Assembly (NCBI RefSeq): GCF_002197685.1
Contig: NZ_NBBI01000011.1
Location: forward strand, 1-48,499
Origin: Sphingomonas dokdonensis
Lineage (GTDB): Bacteria; Pseudomonadota; Alphaproteobacteria; Sphingomonadales; Sphingomonadaceae
Length of the DNA stretch: 48,499 nt
Direction: 5' to 3'
A model generated the notes under the pieces. The model saw only the letters and a list, made by a program, of their open reading frames with translations, did no database searches and was not told the DNA's origin. Position numbers and translations under genes: made by a program. Below, one piece after another: positions 27,851-34,573 of the stretch (positions are counted from its first letter, which is position 1; each line of letters begins with the position of its first letter).

Positions 27851-28082
27851 CCGGGGCTGGGTCGTGCAACGTCGCGAACGGACTCGCCACCTGATCGAGC
27901 TGGGCGGGCTGGTCCAGAAAGCCGGGCTGGTCGAACTGACGGACGATGATCGCGCCACCCTCTACGGCGCGCTGCTCGATATCGCAGGACGCGCGCGCGG
28001 CGATGATGCCGGCGATACACTGGCGTTGTGGAAGCGCCGCGGCAGACGGGCGTTCGACGCGGAAGCGGAGAAGGTTGAATGA
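27759..28082 (+). CDS. traD: TraD-like conjugal transfer protein
   Basis: About 107 residues from GTG 27759; ATG 27789 is an alternative. The conserved core RTRHLIELGGLVQKAGLVEL, with WKRRGRRAFDAE near the end, is the TraD signature of Ti-type systems. It overlaps traC by about 90 bp in another frame and is coupled to the next gene by ATGA (28079-28082). Confidence 0.78.
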   Translation: MAALLRSTARMLALNRAATLRAEATGRRTDSRGWVVQRRERTRHLIELGGLVQKAGLVELTDDDRATLYGALLDIAGRARGDDAGDTLALWKRRGRRAFDAEAEKVE

Positions 28083-28363
28083 CCGGGCTGAACATTGAAG
28101 CAATCCGCGCCGAAGTTCGCGCGCTCGACTATGTGCGGGGCACCCTGACCGACGCCGCGATGTGGCGCGAGGACGACGAGGATTCCCGGGCCAACCTCGC
28201 GATCGAAGGCATGGCGCTGTCCGCTGAGGATGACGCGCTGTTCGACATGCTGCGCGACGAACGCGTGCCCCCTCCCCTCGCCACGCAAATACTCCTCAAA
28301 CTGCTCGACCATCCCGACGCCGATCCGGCGCTGGCGATCACGCCTGCCGGTGCGAGCTGCTGA
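28079..28363 (+). CDS. 94-aa protein of the tra operon, weakly VbhA-like
   Basis: 94 residues, acidic and helical. The segment NLAIEGMALSAEDDALF loosely resembles the inhibitory helix of VbhA-type antitoxins ((S/T)xxxE(G/N) motif), though the first position is Asn. No Fic toxin gene is present. It lies between traD and traG with overlapping ends, so it is probably a transfer accessory. Function not established. Confidence 0.6.
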   Translation: MTGLNIEAIRAEVRALDYVRGTLTDAAMWREDDEDSRANLAIEGMALSAEDDALFDMLRDERVPPPLATQILLKLLDHPDADPALAITPAGASC

Positions 28364-29907
28364 TGCCGGCGCGCATCAGTCCGCTATTGGCGCTGTTCAT
28401 CGCCTTCGTGGTGCTGATGGCGAGCAATTCCTGGCTCAAGGGGATCTTCGGCGTCGGTGAAATCGCGACCGATGTGCCGTTCCTGCTGACGGGCCTGACG
28501 CTGTTCGCGATCTGGAAGTTCAATCGCCGCGGCGGCAACCGCGGTAACACCCTGTTCGGCTCGGCCCGGTTCGGCGATCGGCGCGACCTGGCGAAGCTCG
28601 AAGGCGCGGGCGATCTCATCATCGGCCGTTCGGGCAAAACCAATAAGCTGCTGCACTATGGCGGCGCGGCGCACCTTCTCACGATGGCGCCGACGCGCAG
28701 CGGCAAGGGCGTCGGCACCATCATCCCCAACCTGCTGCTGCTCGATCGCGCCGTGATCTGCATCGACCCCAAGGGCGAGAACGCGCGCGTCACCGCCCGC
28801 GCGCGCGCCACCAAGGGTAAGGTGTGGTGCCTCGATCCGTTCGGCGTCTCGGGTCAGCCGGTCGCGCGCTACAACCCGCTCGACCGGCTCGATCCCGCCT
28901 CGATCGACCTCGCCGAGGATGCCGGCACGCTTGCCGACGCACTGGTCCATGACGCGCCCGGCCAAGCCGGGGAAGCGCATTGGAACGAGGAAGCCAAGGC
29001 GCTGATCGCCGGGCTGATCCTCCACGTCGTCACGACCGAGCCCACCGATCGCCGCACGCTGGCGACGCTGCGCGAGCTGCTGACGCTTCCCCCTGCCCGC
29101 TTCGCGGCCCTGCTCGATGCCATGTCGGACAGTCCGTCCGCCGGCGGTCTGGTGGCGCGCGCCGCCAACCGCCACCTCGGCAAATCCGATCGGGAAGCTG
29201 CCGGCGTGCTGTCATCGGCGCAACGTCACACCCATTTCATCGATAGCCCGCGCATCGTCGCCAGCACGGCCGCGTCCGATTTCCGGTTTGCCGATTTGAA
29301 AGAGACGCCGGCGACGGTGTTCCTGATCCTGCCGCCCGATCGGCTCGATACCTATGCGCGCTGGTTGCGCCTGCTGATCGCGCAGGCCGTCACTGACATG
29401 GCGCGCTCCCCTGCCGGCCCCGCCCGGCCGGTGCTGTTCCTGCTGGACGAGTTCGCCGCGCTCGGCCGACTGGAGCCCGTCGAGCGCGCGATGGGGCTGA
29501 TGGCCGGCTATGGCCTCCAGCTCTGGCCGATCCTCCAGGACATGCACCAGCTCCGCGCCACCTACGGCGAACGGGCCGGCACCTTCATATCGAACGCGGG
29601 GGTGGTTCAGGCGTTCGGCGTCAACGATCATGCCACCGCTGACATGCTCTCGAAAACGATCGGCGACACCACCATCGAATATACCACTTTCGGGTCATCA
29701 CACGCGACGAGCTGGACTCAGCCGGCCAACCGTTCGGAGAGTTCAAGCGGCCATGTCGCCGCACGACGGCTGGCGACGCCCGACGAAATCATGCGGATGG
29801 ACCAGGACAGCCTCCTGCTGCTGCGGCAGGGGCAAGACCCGCTCGTGGTGGGGAAAATCCGCTACTATGCCGAACGCGAGTTCACCGGCCTCGCCGATCC
29901 GGCATGA
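28363..29907 (+). CDS. traG: TraG/VirD4-type coupling protein
   Basis: 514 residues. Two N-terminal membrane helices (about 5-21 and 37-52), Walker A TMAPTRSGKGVG at 107-118, Walker B VLFLLDEFAALGRLE, and the VirD4 C-terminal phrase LATPDEIMRMDQDSLLLL. It is shorter than classical VirD4. It brings the TraA-DNA complex to a type IV channel. No channel genes are in the window, so transfer would need genes beyond it or from elsewhere. Confidence 0.94.
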   Translation: MPARISPLLALFIAFVVLMASNSWLKGIFGVGEIATDVPFLLTGLTLFAIWKFNRRGGNRGNTLFGSARFGDRRDLAKLEGAGDLIIGRSGKTNKLLHYGGAAHLLTMAPTRSGKGVGTIIPNLLLLDRAVICIDPKGENARVTARARATKGKVWCLDPFGVSGQPVARYNPLDRLDPASIDLAEDAGTLADALVHDAPGQAGEAHWNEEAKALIAGLILHVVTTEPTDRRTLATLRELLTLPPARFAALLDAMSDSPSAGGLVARAANRHLGKSDREAAGVLSSAQRHTHFIDSPRIVASTAASDFRFADLKETPATVFLILPPDRLDTYARWLRLLIAQAVTDMARSPAGPARPVLFLLDEFAALGRLEPVERAMGLMAGYGLQLWPILQDMHQLRATYGERAGTFISNAGVVQAFGVNDHATADMLSKTIGDTTIEYTTFGSSHATSWTQPANRSESSSGHVAARRLATPDEIMRMDQDSLLLLRQGQDPLVVGKIRYYAEREFTGLADPA

Positions 29908-29948
29908 CGTGATCCGCAAAAACACGAACGACGGTGAAAGCAGCGAAA

Positions 29949-29974
29949 GGTGAGTTTTGGGGTAGCGCCTCACC
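29949..29974. repeat. outlying iteron-like repeat, left copy
   Basis: A 26-bp element GGTGAGTTTTGGGGTAG + CGCCTCACC just after traG. It matches, in inverse orientation and with one mismatch, the element at 31476-31501 behind repA. It also matches the iteron at 30485 with one mismatch. Confidence 0.8.
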
Positions 29975-30238
29975 CGTCGCGCAGATGAAGCCGCCACGGT
30001 AGCCGATATAAGGGATGCTTGGCATGTTCGGCGCGTTAGGCACCTCGGTGACGTCGAAAGGCCCTTTCCTGCCCTGACAGCGCTCCTGGGCGGCGCTGGG
30101 GCATGATTCGACCGCCACCCGCCTTTTTCTTCCCGCTTAGCCTGCGGCGCTTGCGCCGCTCTGGTGACGGCGTAGCCGGCACGCAGCAAATAGCGCATCG
30201 GCCGGTAGGCCGATTCCGTCGTTGTGTCCTGACGCTGG

Positions 30239-30247
30239 TTATCCACA
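30239..30247 (+). promoter_or_regulatory. DnaA box in oriV
   Basis: TTATCCACA is a perfect match to the bacterial DnaA box consensus. It precedes an inverted iteron (30252-30270) and an AT-rich tract (about 30283-30311, containing three GATTC words) that could be the DNA unwinding element. All lie 5' of the iteron array. Confidence 0.8.
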
Positions 30248-30355
30248 GGATGGCTACCCCAAAGCTCACCTTTCGGCGTTCAGATTCTCTAATTCTTCTG
30301 ATTCAAGATTCAGGGTGCTGAAAGGCCCGTATTTCTGCGGAAAATCAGGCCTAGC

Positions 30356-30510
30356 GGTGAGCCTTGGGGTCGATTCGCGTGAGTTTCGGGGTAGTTTGCG
30401 GTGAGCTTTGGGGCCGGTAAAGGTGAGTGTTCGGGCGGGTTGCGGTGAGCGTTGGGGTAGCCGGCCGGCAGTGTCGGGAGTGACGGTGAGTTTTGGGGTA
30501 GCCCCTCACC
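30356..30510 (+). repeat. oriV: oriV iteron array (22-bp period)
   Basis: GGTGAG-type repeats start at 30356, 30378, 30400, 30422 and 30444, exactly 22 bp apart, with consensus GGTGAGNNTTGGGGTAG. A sixth copy at 30485 carries an additional inverted CTCACC. They are the expected binding sites of the Rep_3 initiator. Inverted half-iterons at 30541-30546, 30560-30565 and 30583-30588 flank the repA promoter and are candidate autorepression sites. The whole interval 29908-30601 holds origin elements and no gene I can support. Confidence 0.88.
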
Positions 30511-30601
30511 GTTCCATCGGGGAGCCAGATCATTTGCCTGGCTCACTTTTCGCGGTTAAGGTGAGGCGATAAGCCCCTCTTGCTCACCGTTGGTCAAGCC
30601 T

Positions 30602-31480
30602 ATGTCGCAACCTGCCGTGGTCGATATGTCGTTCCGTACACTGGCCCAGAAGGGGCGCGGCAACCCCTTTGATCCCGCCAACTATGGGGAAATCGTCAAG
30701 CCCGGCGAGCTGGTCGATATTGTCGAGCTGAGCCCCCTCACCCTCGCCGATCGCCGTATCTATAACCTGCTCATCGCCAACGCCTGGGAGCGCATTGGCG
30801 AGCCGATCATCCATCGCATCGCGAAATCGGGACTGAAAGGGACGCACCAGGGCAATGAGCGCGTGGAAAGCTCGCTGCTGCGCCTCATGGGCACCATCGC
30901 GATCGTCACGATCCGCAAGGACGGCAAGAGCTATAAGCGCCGTGTTCAGCTCCTCGGACCCAGCGATGAAAGCCTCGAAAAGGACGGCTTCCTTCACTAC
31001 CGCATTCCGGAAGAGCTGATCGAGATACTGCGGAACAGTCAGGTCTATGCCCGTCTCAAGACGCAGGTGATGTATTGCTTCGAGTCGAAGTACGCCCTCT
31101 GCCTCTATGAGATGATCGAGCGGCGTATCGGCCTCGAATACAAGCAGAAAGAGGAGTTCACGATTGAGGAGCTGCGCGGTCTGCTCAACGTCCCCGAGGG
31201 CAAACTCGAACGCTTTGCCGATCTGAACAAATACTGCCTCAAGGTCGCCGTTGAGGAAATCAACAAGCTCTGCCCCTTCTATGTCGATTTCACGCCGATC
31301 AAGAACGGGCGCAAGGTCGAGCGGGTGGCACTCCACTGGTTCCCGAAAACGTCCAGCGGCAAGCGCGACGCACAGAACCTGATCGATCAGCACAGCATCG
31401 TGCGGCGCGCCAAGCTGCGTGGCGGGATACCCGAGCTGCCCGTTCTGGTGGATTTCAGTACGCCAGCCGCGCAAAGGTGA
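30602..31480 (+). CDS. repA: Rep_3-type plasmid replication initiator
   Basis: 292 residues of two winged-helix domains typical of iteron-binding initiators (ELSPLTLADRRIYNLLIANAW near 44-64; MYCFESKYALCLYEMIERR). ATG 30602 is chosen over TTG 30590. It binds the upstream iterons to open oriV. The lack of a strong ribosome site suggests low expression, consistent with copy control. It ends inside an inverted outlying iteron. Confidence 0.92.
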   Translation: MSQPAVVDMSFRTLAQKGRGNPFDPANYGEIVKPGELVDIVELSPLTLADRRIYNLLIANAWERIGEPIIHRIAKSGLKGTHQGNERVESSLLRLMGTIAIVTIRKDGKSYKRRVQLLGPSDESLEKDGFLHYRIPEELIEILRNSQVYARLKTQVMYCFESKYALCLYEMIERRIGLEYKQKEEFTIEELRGLLNVPEGKLERFADLNKYCLKVAVEEINKLCPFYVDFTPIKNGRKVERVALHWFPKTSSGKRDAQNLIDQHSIVRRAKLRGGIPELPVLVDFSTPAAQR

Positions 31481-31501
31481 GGCGCTACCCCAAAACTCAC
31501 T
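31476..31501. repeat. outlying iteron-like repeat, right copy
   Basis: Inverted counterpart of the element at 29949-29974, overlapping the repA stop codon. Together the two bracket the replicon. Confidence 0.8.
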
Positions 31502-31510
31502 TTTAAGCCA

Positions 31511-31554
31511 CGACCGTATCAGTATAGGTGTATACATCTATACTGATACGGTCG
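31511..31554. repeat. 44-bp palindrome with partition-type hexamers
   Basis: Perfect 17-bp arms (31511-31527 and 31538-31554) around a 10-nt centre. Inside lie GTATAG (31522), GTATAC (31530) and CTATAC (31538), spaced exactly 8 bp. The hexamer set recurs in three other clusters of this cassette. It may double as a terminator for repA, but no T-tract follows. Confidence 0.85.
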
Positions 31555-31575
31555 CCACTCGGTATCGACACTACG

Positions 31576-31851
31576 CTACCGCTCATCCTCCATCTCGTTT
31601 TGAAGGCGTGCGATCTGGGCTCGGCGGCTTTCGTTACGCGCCTTCCGTCCCTCCCACATCCGTTCCGCATCAGCCCAGCCTTGGGGGTCGCTTTCCTTGA
31701 AGCGTTGCCAGCGTTCGGCATTATCGCGATCAATGTCCCGAAGCGTCCCGCTCCACCTTTCCTTCCGCCGTTGATCGAGCAACCACAGAACGCCACATCC
31801 TATCGCGCCATATCCCACAAACAGCGCGACCGTGTTCAGCGTCTCGATCAT
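31576..31851 (-). CDS. small membrane protein of the partition region
   Basis: 91 residues: one N-terminal membrane helix (about 6-25), then a strongly charged helical tail (LRDIDRDNAERWQRFKESD, NESRRAQIARLQNEMEDER). A frame also exists on the other strand but is less protein-like. A hexamer cluster lies 16 bp upstream of its start, so it may be co-regulated with the partition genes. Function unknown. Confidence 0.6.
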   Translation of the reverse strand: MIETLNTVALFVGYGAIGCGVLWLLDQRRKERWSGTLRDIDRDNAERWQRFKESDPQGWADAERMWEGRKARNESRRAQIARLQNEMEDER

Positions 31852-31866
31852 ACAACCTTGCTACTA

Positions 31867-31888
31867 GTATAGCTGTATACGCTTATAC
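31867..31888. promoter_or_regulatory. partition-type hexamer cluster 2
   Basis: GTATAG (31867), GTATAC (31875), TTATAC (31883): three hexamers, 8-bp period, 2-nt spacers. It is located just upstream of the small membrane-protein gene and overlaps the stop codon of the small partition gene. Confidence 0.8.
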
Positions 31889-32170
31889 CCGCCGGCTTGC
31901 CCGGCTGCGTCCCTTCTTCACAAACAGGTCGTCCAGCGCCTCGCCCAACAGACTCTGCACAGTCGTCCCCTCCTCGGCGGCGAGGATGCGGAGCTGCGTG
32001 CTGACCTCTGGGGCGAAATGTCCACCGATCAGCTTGGTCCCTTGCCGTCCCGCCTGCGCGGGTTTGGCGGGGGTTGCCGTTGGCACGACGGACGGGGCGG
32101 GCGTTGCCGGCGCGTCGCCGCCGGCCTTGGCCCGATCAAGCATCGCCTGAAGTGTATTGCCCTTCGCCAT
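31883..32170 (-). CDS. small ParG/ribbon-helix-helix-like partition protein
   Basis: 95 residues: a flexible Ala/Pro-rich N-terminal half and a C-terminal KLIGGHFAPEVSTQLRILAAEEGTTVQSLL module. The latter fits a ribbon-helix-helix fold (one strand, two helices), as in ParG or omega-type centromere binders. The ATG overlaps the parA stop by one base (TAATG). It probably binds the 8-bp-period hexamers around it. Confidence 0.78.
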   Translation of the reverse strand: MAKGNTLQAMLDRAKAGGDAPATPAPSVVPTATPAKPAQAGRQGTKLIGGHFAPEVSTQLRILAAEEGTTVQSLLGEALDDLFVKKGRSRASRRV

Positions 32171-32805
32171 TACGCCGCCTCCACCTCATCGTATAGACGT
32201 ATAGCAGTATACTCGTATAGACGTTTGATTTCTGCTGCGGCGGGGCCGTTAGGCTCGAACTCCTGCACTGCCTGGCCCGCAGCCTGAGCGCGGAAGAACG
32301 CCTTGCGGTTGCCGATCGTCACCGGACAGACCGCCGCGCCCAGCTCCTCAACCGCCTTCATCGCGTCACCCGTTTCCTGTCCTTGCGGCGGGACGAATGT
32401 CAGCACGACGGCGAAGTCGCGATCGAGCTGCCGCACCACGTCGAGCGTGTGCGTCATGCTCATGGTGTCGAACACCGCCGTCTTCGTCGGTACGAGGATA
32501 AAGTCGGCGTGCCGCGCAGCCTCATAGGCAACATCACGCGCAACGGCCGCGCCGTCGATCACCACAAGGTCTGTACCGGCGTCGGCACACGCCTTGAGCA
32601 TTGCCGCGAGCCGCACCGGCTGGATCGAAGCGACGGCCGGCGTATCGAGCTGGCGCACGTCTTTCCAGAACGATGCTGTCGCCTGCGGGTCCAGGTCGAT
32701 GATCGCCGCTTCCTTGCCCGCCTGCTCGGCCGCTACGGCAAGGCATGTCGCTAGCGTCGTTTTTCCGACGCCGCCTTTTTGGGACAGGATGGCTAGAACC
32801 TTCAT
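32170..32805 (-). CDS. parA: ParA-family partition ATPase
   Basis: 211 residues with the deviant Walker A SQKGGVGKTT at 8-17 and DLDPQATASFW, the short (class Ib) form without an N-terminal DNA-binding domain. It partners the 95-aa protein to segregate the plasmid. Its last codons (RLYEYTAIRLYDEV) are written with the repeat hexamers of cluster 3, so coding and repeat constraints overlap. Confidence 0.92.
   Translation of the reverse strand: MKVLAILSQKGGVGKTTLATCLAVAAEQAGKEAAIIDLDPQATASFWKDVRQLDTPAVASIQPVRLAAMLKACADAGTDLVVIDGAAVARDVAYEAARHADFILVPTKTAVFDTMSMTHTLDVVRQLDRDFAVVLTFVPPQGQETGDAMKAVEELGAAVCPVTIGNRKAFFRAQAAGQAVQEFEPNGPAAAEIKRLYEYTAIRLYDEVEAA
32191..32220. promoter_or_regulatory. partition-type hexamer cluster 3, inside parA
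   Basis: GTATAG (32191), GTATAG (32199), GTATAC (32207), GTATAG (32215): four hexamers at strict 8-bp period within the parA 3' coding end, directly upstream of the 95-aa protein gene. Confidence 0.85.
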
Positions 32806-32819
32806 GCTGCACTCCTGCG

Positions 32820-32849
32820 GTATAGAACTATACTTGTATACTTATATAC
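32820..32849. promoter_or_regulatory. partition-type hexamer cluster 4, parA promoter region
   Basis: GTATAG (32820), CTATAC (32828), GTATAC (32836), ATATAC (32844): four hexamers, 8-bp period, 15 bp upstream of parA ATG. Expected operator/centromere of the par operon. Confidence 0.85.
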
Positions 32850-32872
32850 GACGGGGATGGGAAAGGGAAGCG

Positions 32873-33481
32873 TTACGGCTTTGGATCATCGCCGTCAGTG
32901 TCGAGCGGATCATGGTGCATCGGTCCATGCCCCTCGACTGGGCATAGCGGCGCGCCGGCCGTCTCGAGCCACTTACGCGCCGTCCTGACGGTATAGCCGC
33001 ACGTCCCGCACTCGCATTTAAGCAACCGCGTCGCCTGCTTCTTCGGGCGCGTCGTCTCGCCGCCGGTATCGAGCCGGGCATGGGGAAGGGGGCCTGCAGC
33101 CGCGAGGATGGGCGCAACCGCGGAGAGGAAGGCGTCGCCCGGCGTCGTGGCCGTCATCCGACCGATCAACCCCAAGCCCACCGCAACCCGTTTAAACGCC
33201 TTCCCGTGCCCGGCGGGAATACCCACTGCGGCGTGAACCAACTCGTGCGCGAGGATCGCTGCGATCTGCGCCGGCATCGCATCGGGAGCGTGCGCCAGGT
33301 CCGGCCGGATAAAGATTTCAAAATGGCCGTCGCCGCTGCAACGGTTGTCCCAGCACTCGCCGATCGCACGGCCCCGCGCGCCCCGGCTGGTGAAGCCGAT
33401 CGCGACACGCACTCGGGAGGGCAGGGGGACGTCCAGCGCCGCAAACAACGGTGCATGCCGATCGCCACCCGGTTCAGCCAA
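32873..33481 (-). CDS. SprT-like zinc metalloprotease-domain protein, apparent 5' frameshift
   Basis: 202 residues from TTG 33481. It carries HELVHA (H79-E80-H83), a later His in GHGKAF (H92) and a C-terminal zinc-ribbon-like LKCECGTCGYT ... PLCP. A better start, ATG 33504 with AAGGAAG upstream, lies in another frame and encodes MDQDNRESWLNRVAIGM, the usual N-terminus. A one-base deletion near 33455-33465 would explain the split. SprT-like proteins are common on sphingomonad plasmids; role unknown. Confidence 0.75.
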   Translation of the reverse strand: MAEPGGDRHAPLFAALDVPLPSRVRVAIGFTSRGARGRAIGECWDNRCSGDGHFEIFIRPDLAHAPDAMPAQIAAILAHELVHAAVGIPAGHGKAFKRVAVGLGLIGRMTATTPGDAFLSAVAPILAAAGPLPHARLDTGGETTRPKKQATRLLKCECGTCGYTVRTARKWLETAGAPLCPVEGHGPMHHDPLDTDGDDPKP

Positions 33482-33504
33482 CTCTCGCGATTGTCCTGGT
33501 CCAT

Positions 33505-33943
33505 GTCCCGTCTTCCTTCCTCACATCGCCCCTGGGCGATGGCCCTCAGCCATCGGCCCTGCCTCGTGGCGAACAGCGGGGGGTGAGGGGGCAGCGGGAA
33601 TCTGCCGGGGTGGTGCGGGCGCACGAAGCGAAGCGGAGGAGCCACGGCCCGGCTGATTGCCGTTGCTGGGAGAGGGGGGCAGCGCTTCCCTTTCCCTCCT
33701 GTCGAACGAACGTCGCCGGCACCGCCGGCGGCATCAGGGTGGCTTGCCGCCCCCCGCGAGCGATCGTCACCCGCAGGGACCAGACGCCACAGGCGGCTCG
33801 GTCGGAGCGCAGCGTAGATAGAGCGCGGTCCGGGACGGACGCGTTGGGAAAGAACTTTACGGGAACACTTGTCCGATGTTCGGTGTGCCCCCACATTCCA
33901 GACTTAGGCTAATCCGTGGGGGCACGGGTGAAGGCAGGGGGCT
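33505..33943. other. intergenic region with palindrome upstream of CBASS
   Basis: No supported gene. Perfect 10-bp arms GTGCCCCCAC (33884-33893) and GTGGGGGCAC (33916-33925), 22 nt apart, stand 18 bp before the CBASS start. They are a candidate operator or attenuator; no regulator gene accompanies the system. Confidence 0.65.
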
Positions 33944-34573
33944 ATGAAGCTAGAGCACGAATATGCTCTCCTCGAAGGGTTTAACCGGGCAAGCGTAGGT
34001 CGTTGGCTGCAAGTCGGCGCCGCGGCGATCTCCGCAGTGATCGTCTTCGTCCTGCTATCCGCTGTCGATCTGGCGAAGCGTTACGCCCTAGACGTCAATG
34101 TGCCTCCGGTGGTCATGTCGCTGGTTGGCGCGGGTACGGTTTATGGCGCTCTCTACTGGCTGTTCAGTCGTCACATTTGGAAGCTGTCGGCAGTAGCCCG
34201 CATGTTGAAGGTGCCCAACCTAGCGGGAACCTGGTCGTGCGAAGGCGTGACGCTTGAGAAAGAGCCGAACATCACCTGGTCCGGCACGGTCAAGATCGTT
34301 CAGTCCTGGGATAAACTCCGAGTTCACCTCGAAACCGAACAATCTGTTTCCGACAGCATCGCCGCCGCCCTGCTGCATGACGAAGCTGTCGGCTACCGAC
34401 TGCTCTATCATTACGAAAACCGCCCCAGGATTGGCGAGACGTCGTTAGCGGCTCACCACGGTTTTGCCGAGCTTACATTCGCAACCGGCGAGAACAGCGC
34501 GACCGGTGAGTATTTCAACGGCCGCGGCCGGAACACCTGGGGCAAGCTCAAGCTGACAAGAAAGGTCGCGTAA
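33944..34573 (+). CDS. cap15: Cap15-like CBASS membrane effector
   Basis: 209 residues: two membrane helices (about 21-42 and 54-74), then a beta-rich domain opening with VPNLAGTWSCEG and ending NGRGRNTWGKLKL. This two-helix plus beta-barrel layout with the P-N-L-x-G-x-W motif is that of Cap15, whose barrel binds the cyclic nucleotide so that the protein oligomerises and disrupts the inner membrane. The stop overlaps the CD-NTase start (TAATG). GGGGG precedes the ATG. Confidence 0.82.
   Translation: MKLEHEYALLEGFNRASVGRWLQVGAAAISAVIVFVLLSAVDLAKRYALDVNVPPVVMSLVGAGTVYGALYWLFSRHIWKLSAVARMLKVPNLAGTWSCEGVTLEKEPNITWSGTVKIVQSWDKLRVHLETEQSVSDSIAAALLHDEAVGYRLLYHYENRPRIGETSLAAHHGFAELTFATGENSATGEYFNGRGRNTWGKLKLTRKVA

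Noticed and set aside
24516..29907. Complete conjugation system
   Set aside because: Relaxase, accessory and coupling genes are present but no VirB/Trb channel genes; only mobilisation can be supported here.
29743..30246. 167-codon minus-strand frame over the traG end and oriV
   Set aside because: Overlaps traG coding sequence, the outlying iteron and the DnaA box; low-complexity tail.
30356..30510. Regular repeats resembling a CRISPR array
   Set aside because: The 22-bp period equals repeat length with no unique spacers, and it lies upstream of a Rep_3 gene: iterons.
31528..31872. + strand frame opposite the 91-aa membrane protein
   Set aside because: It begins inside the palindrome and has no ribosome site; the minus-strand frame has better protein character.
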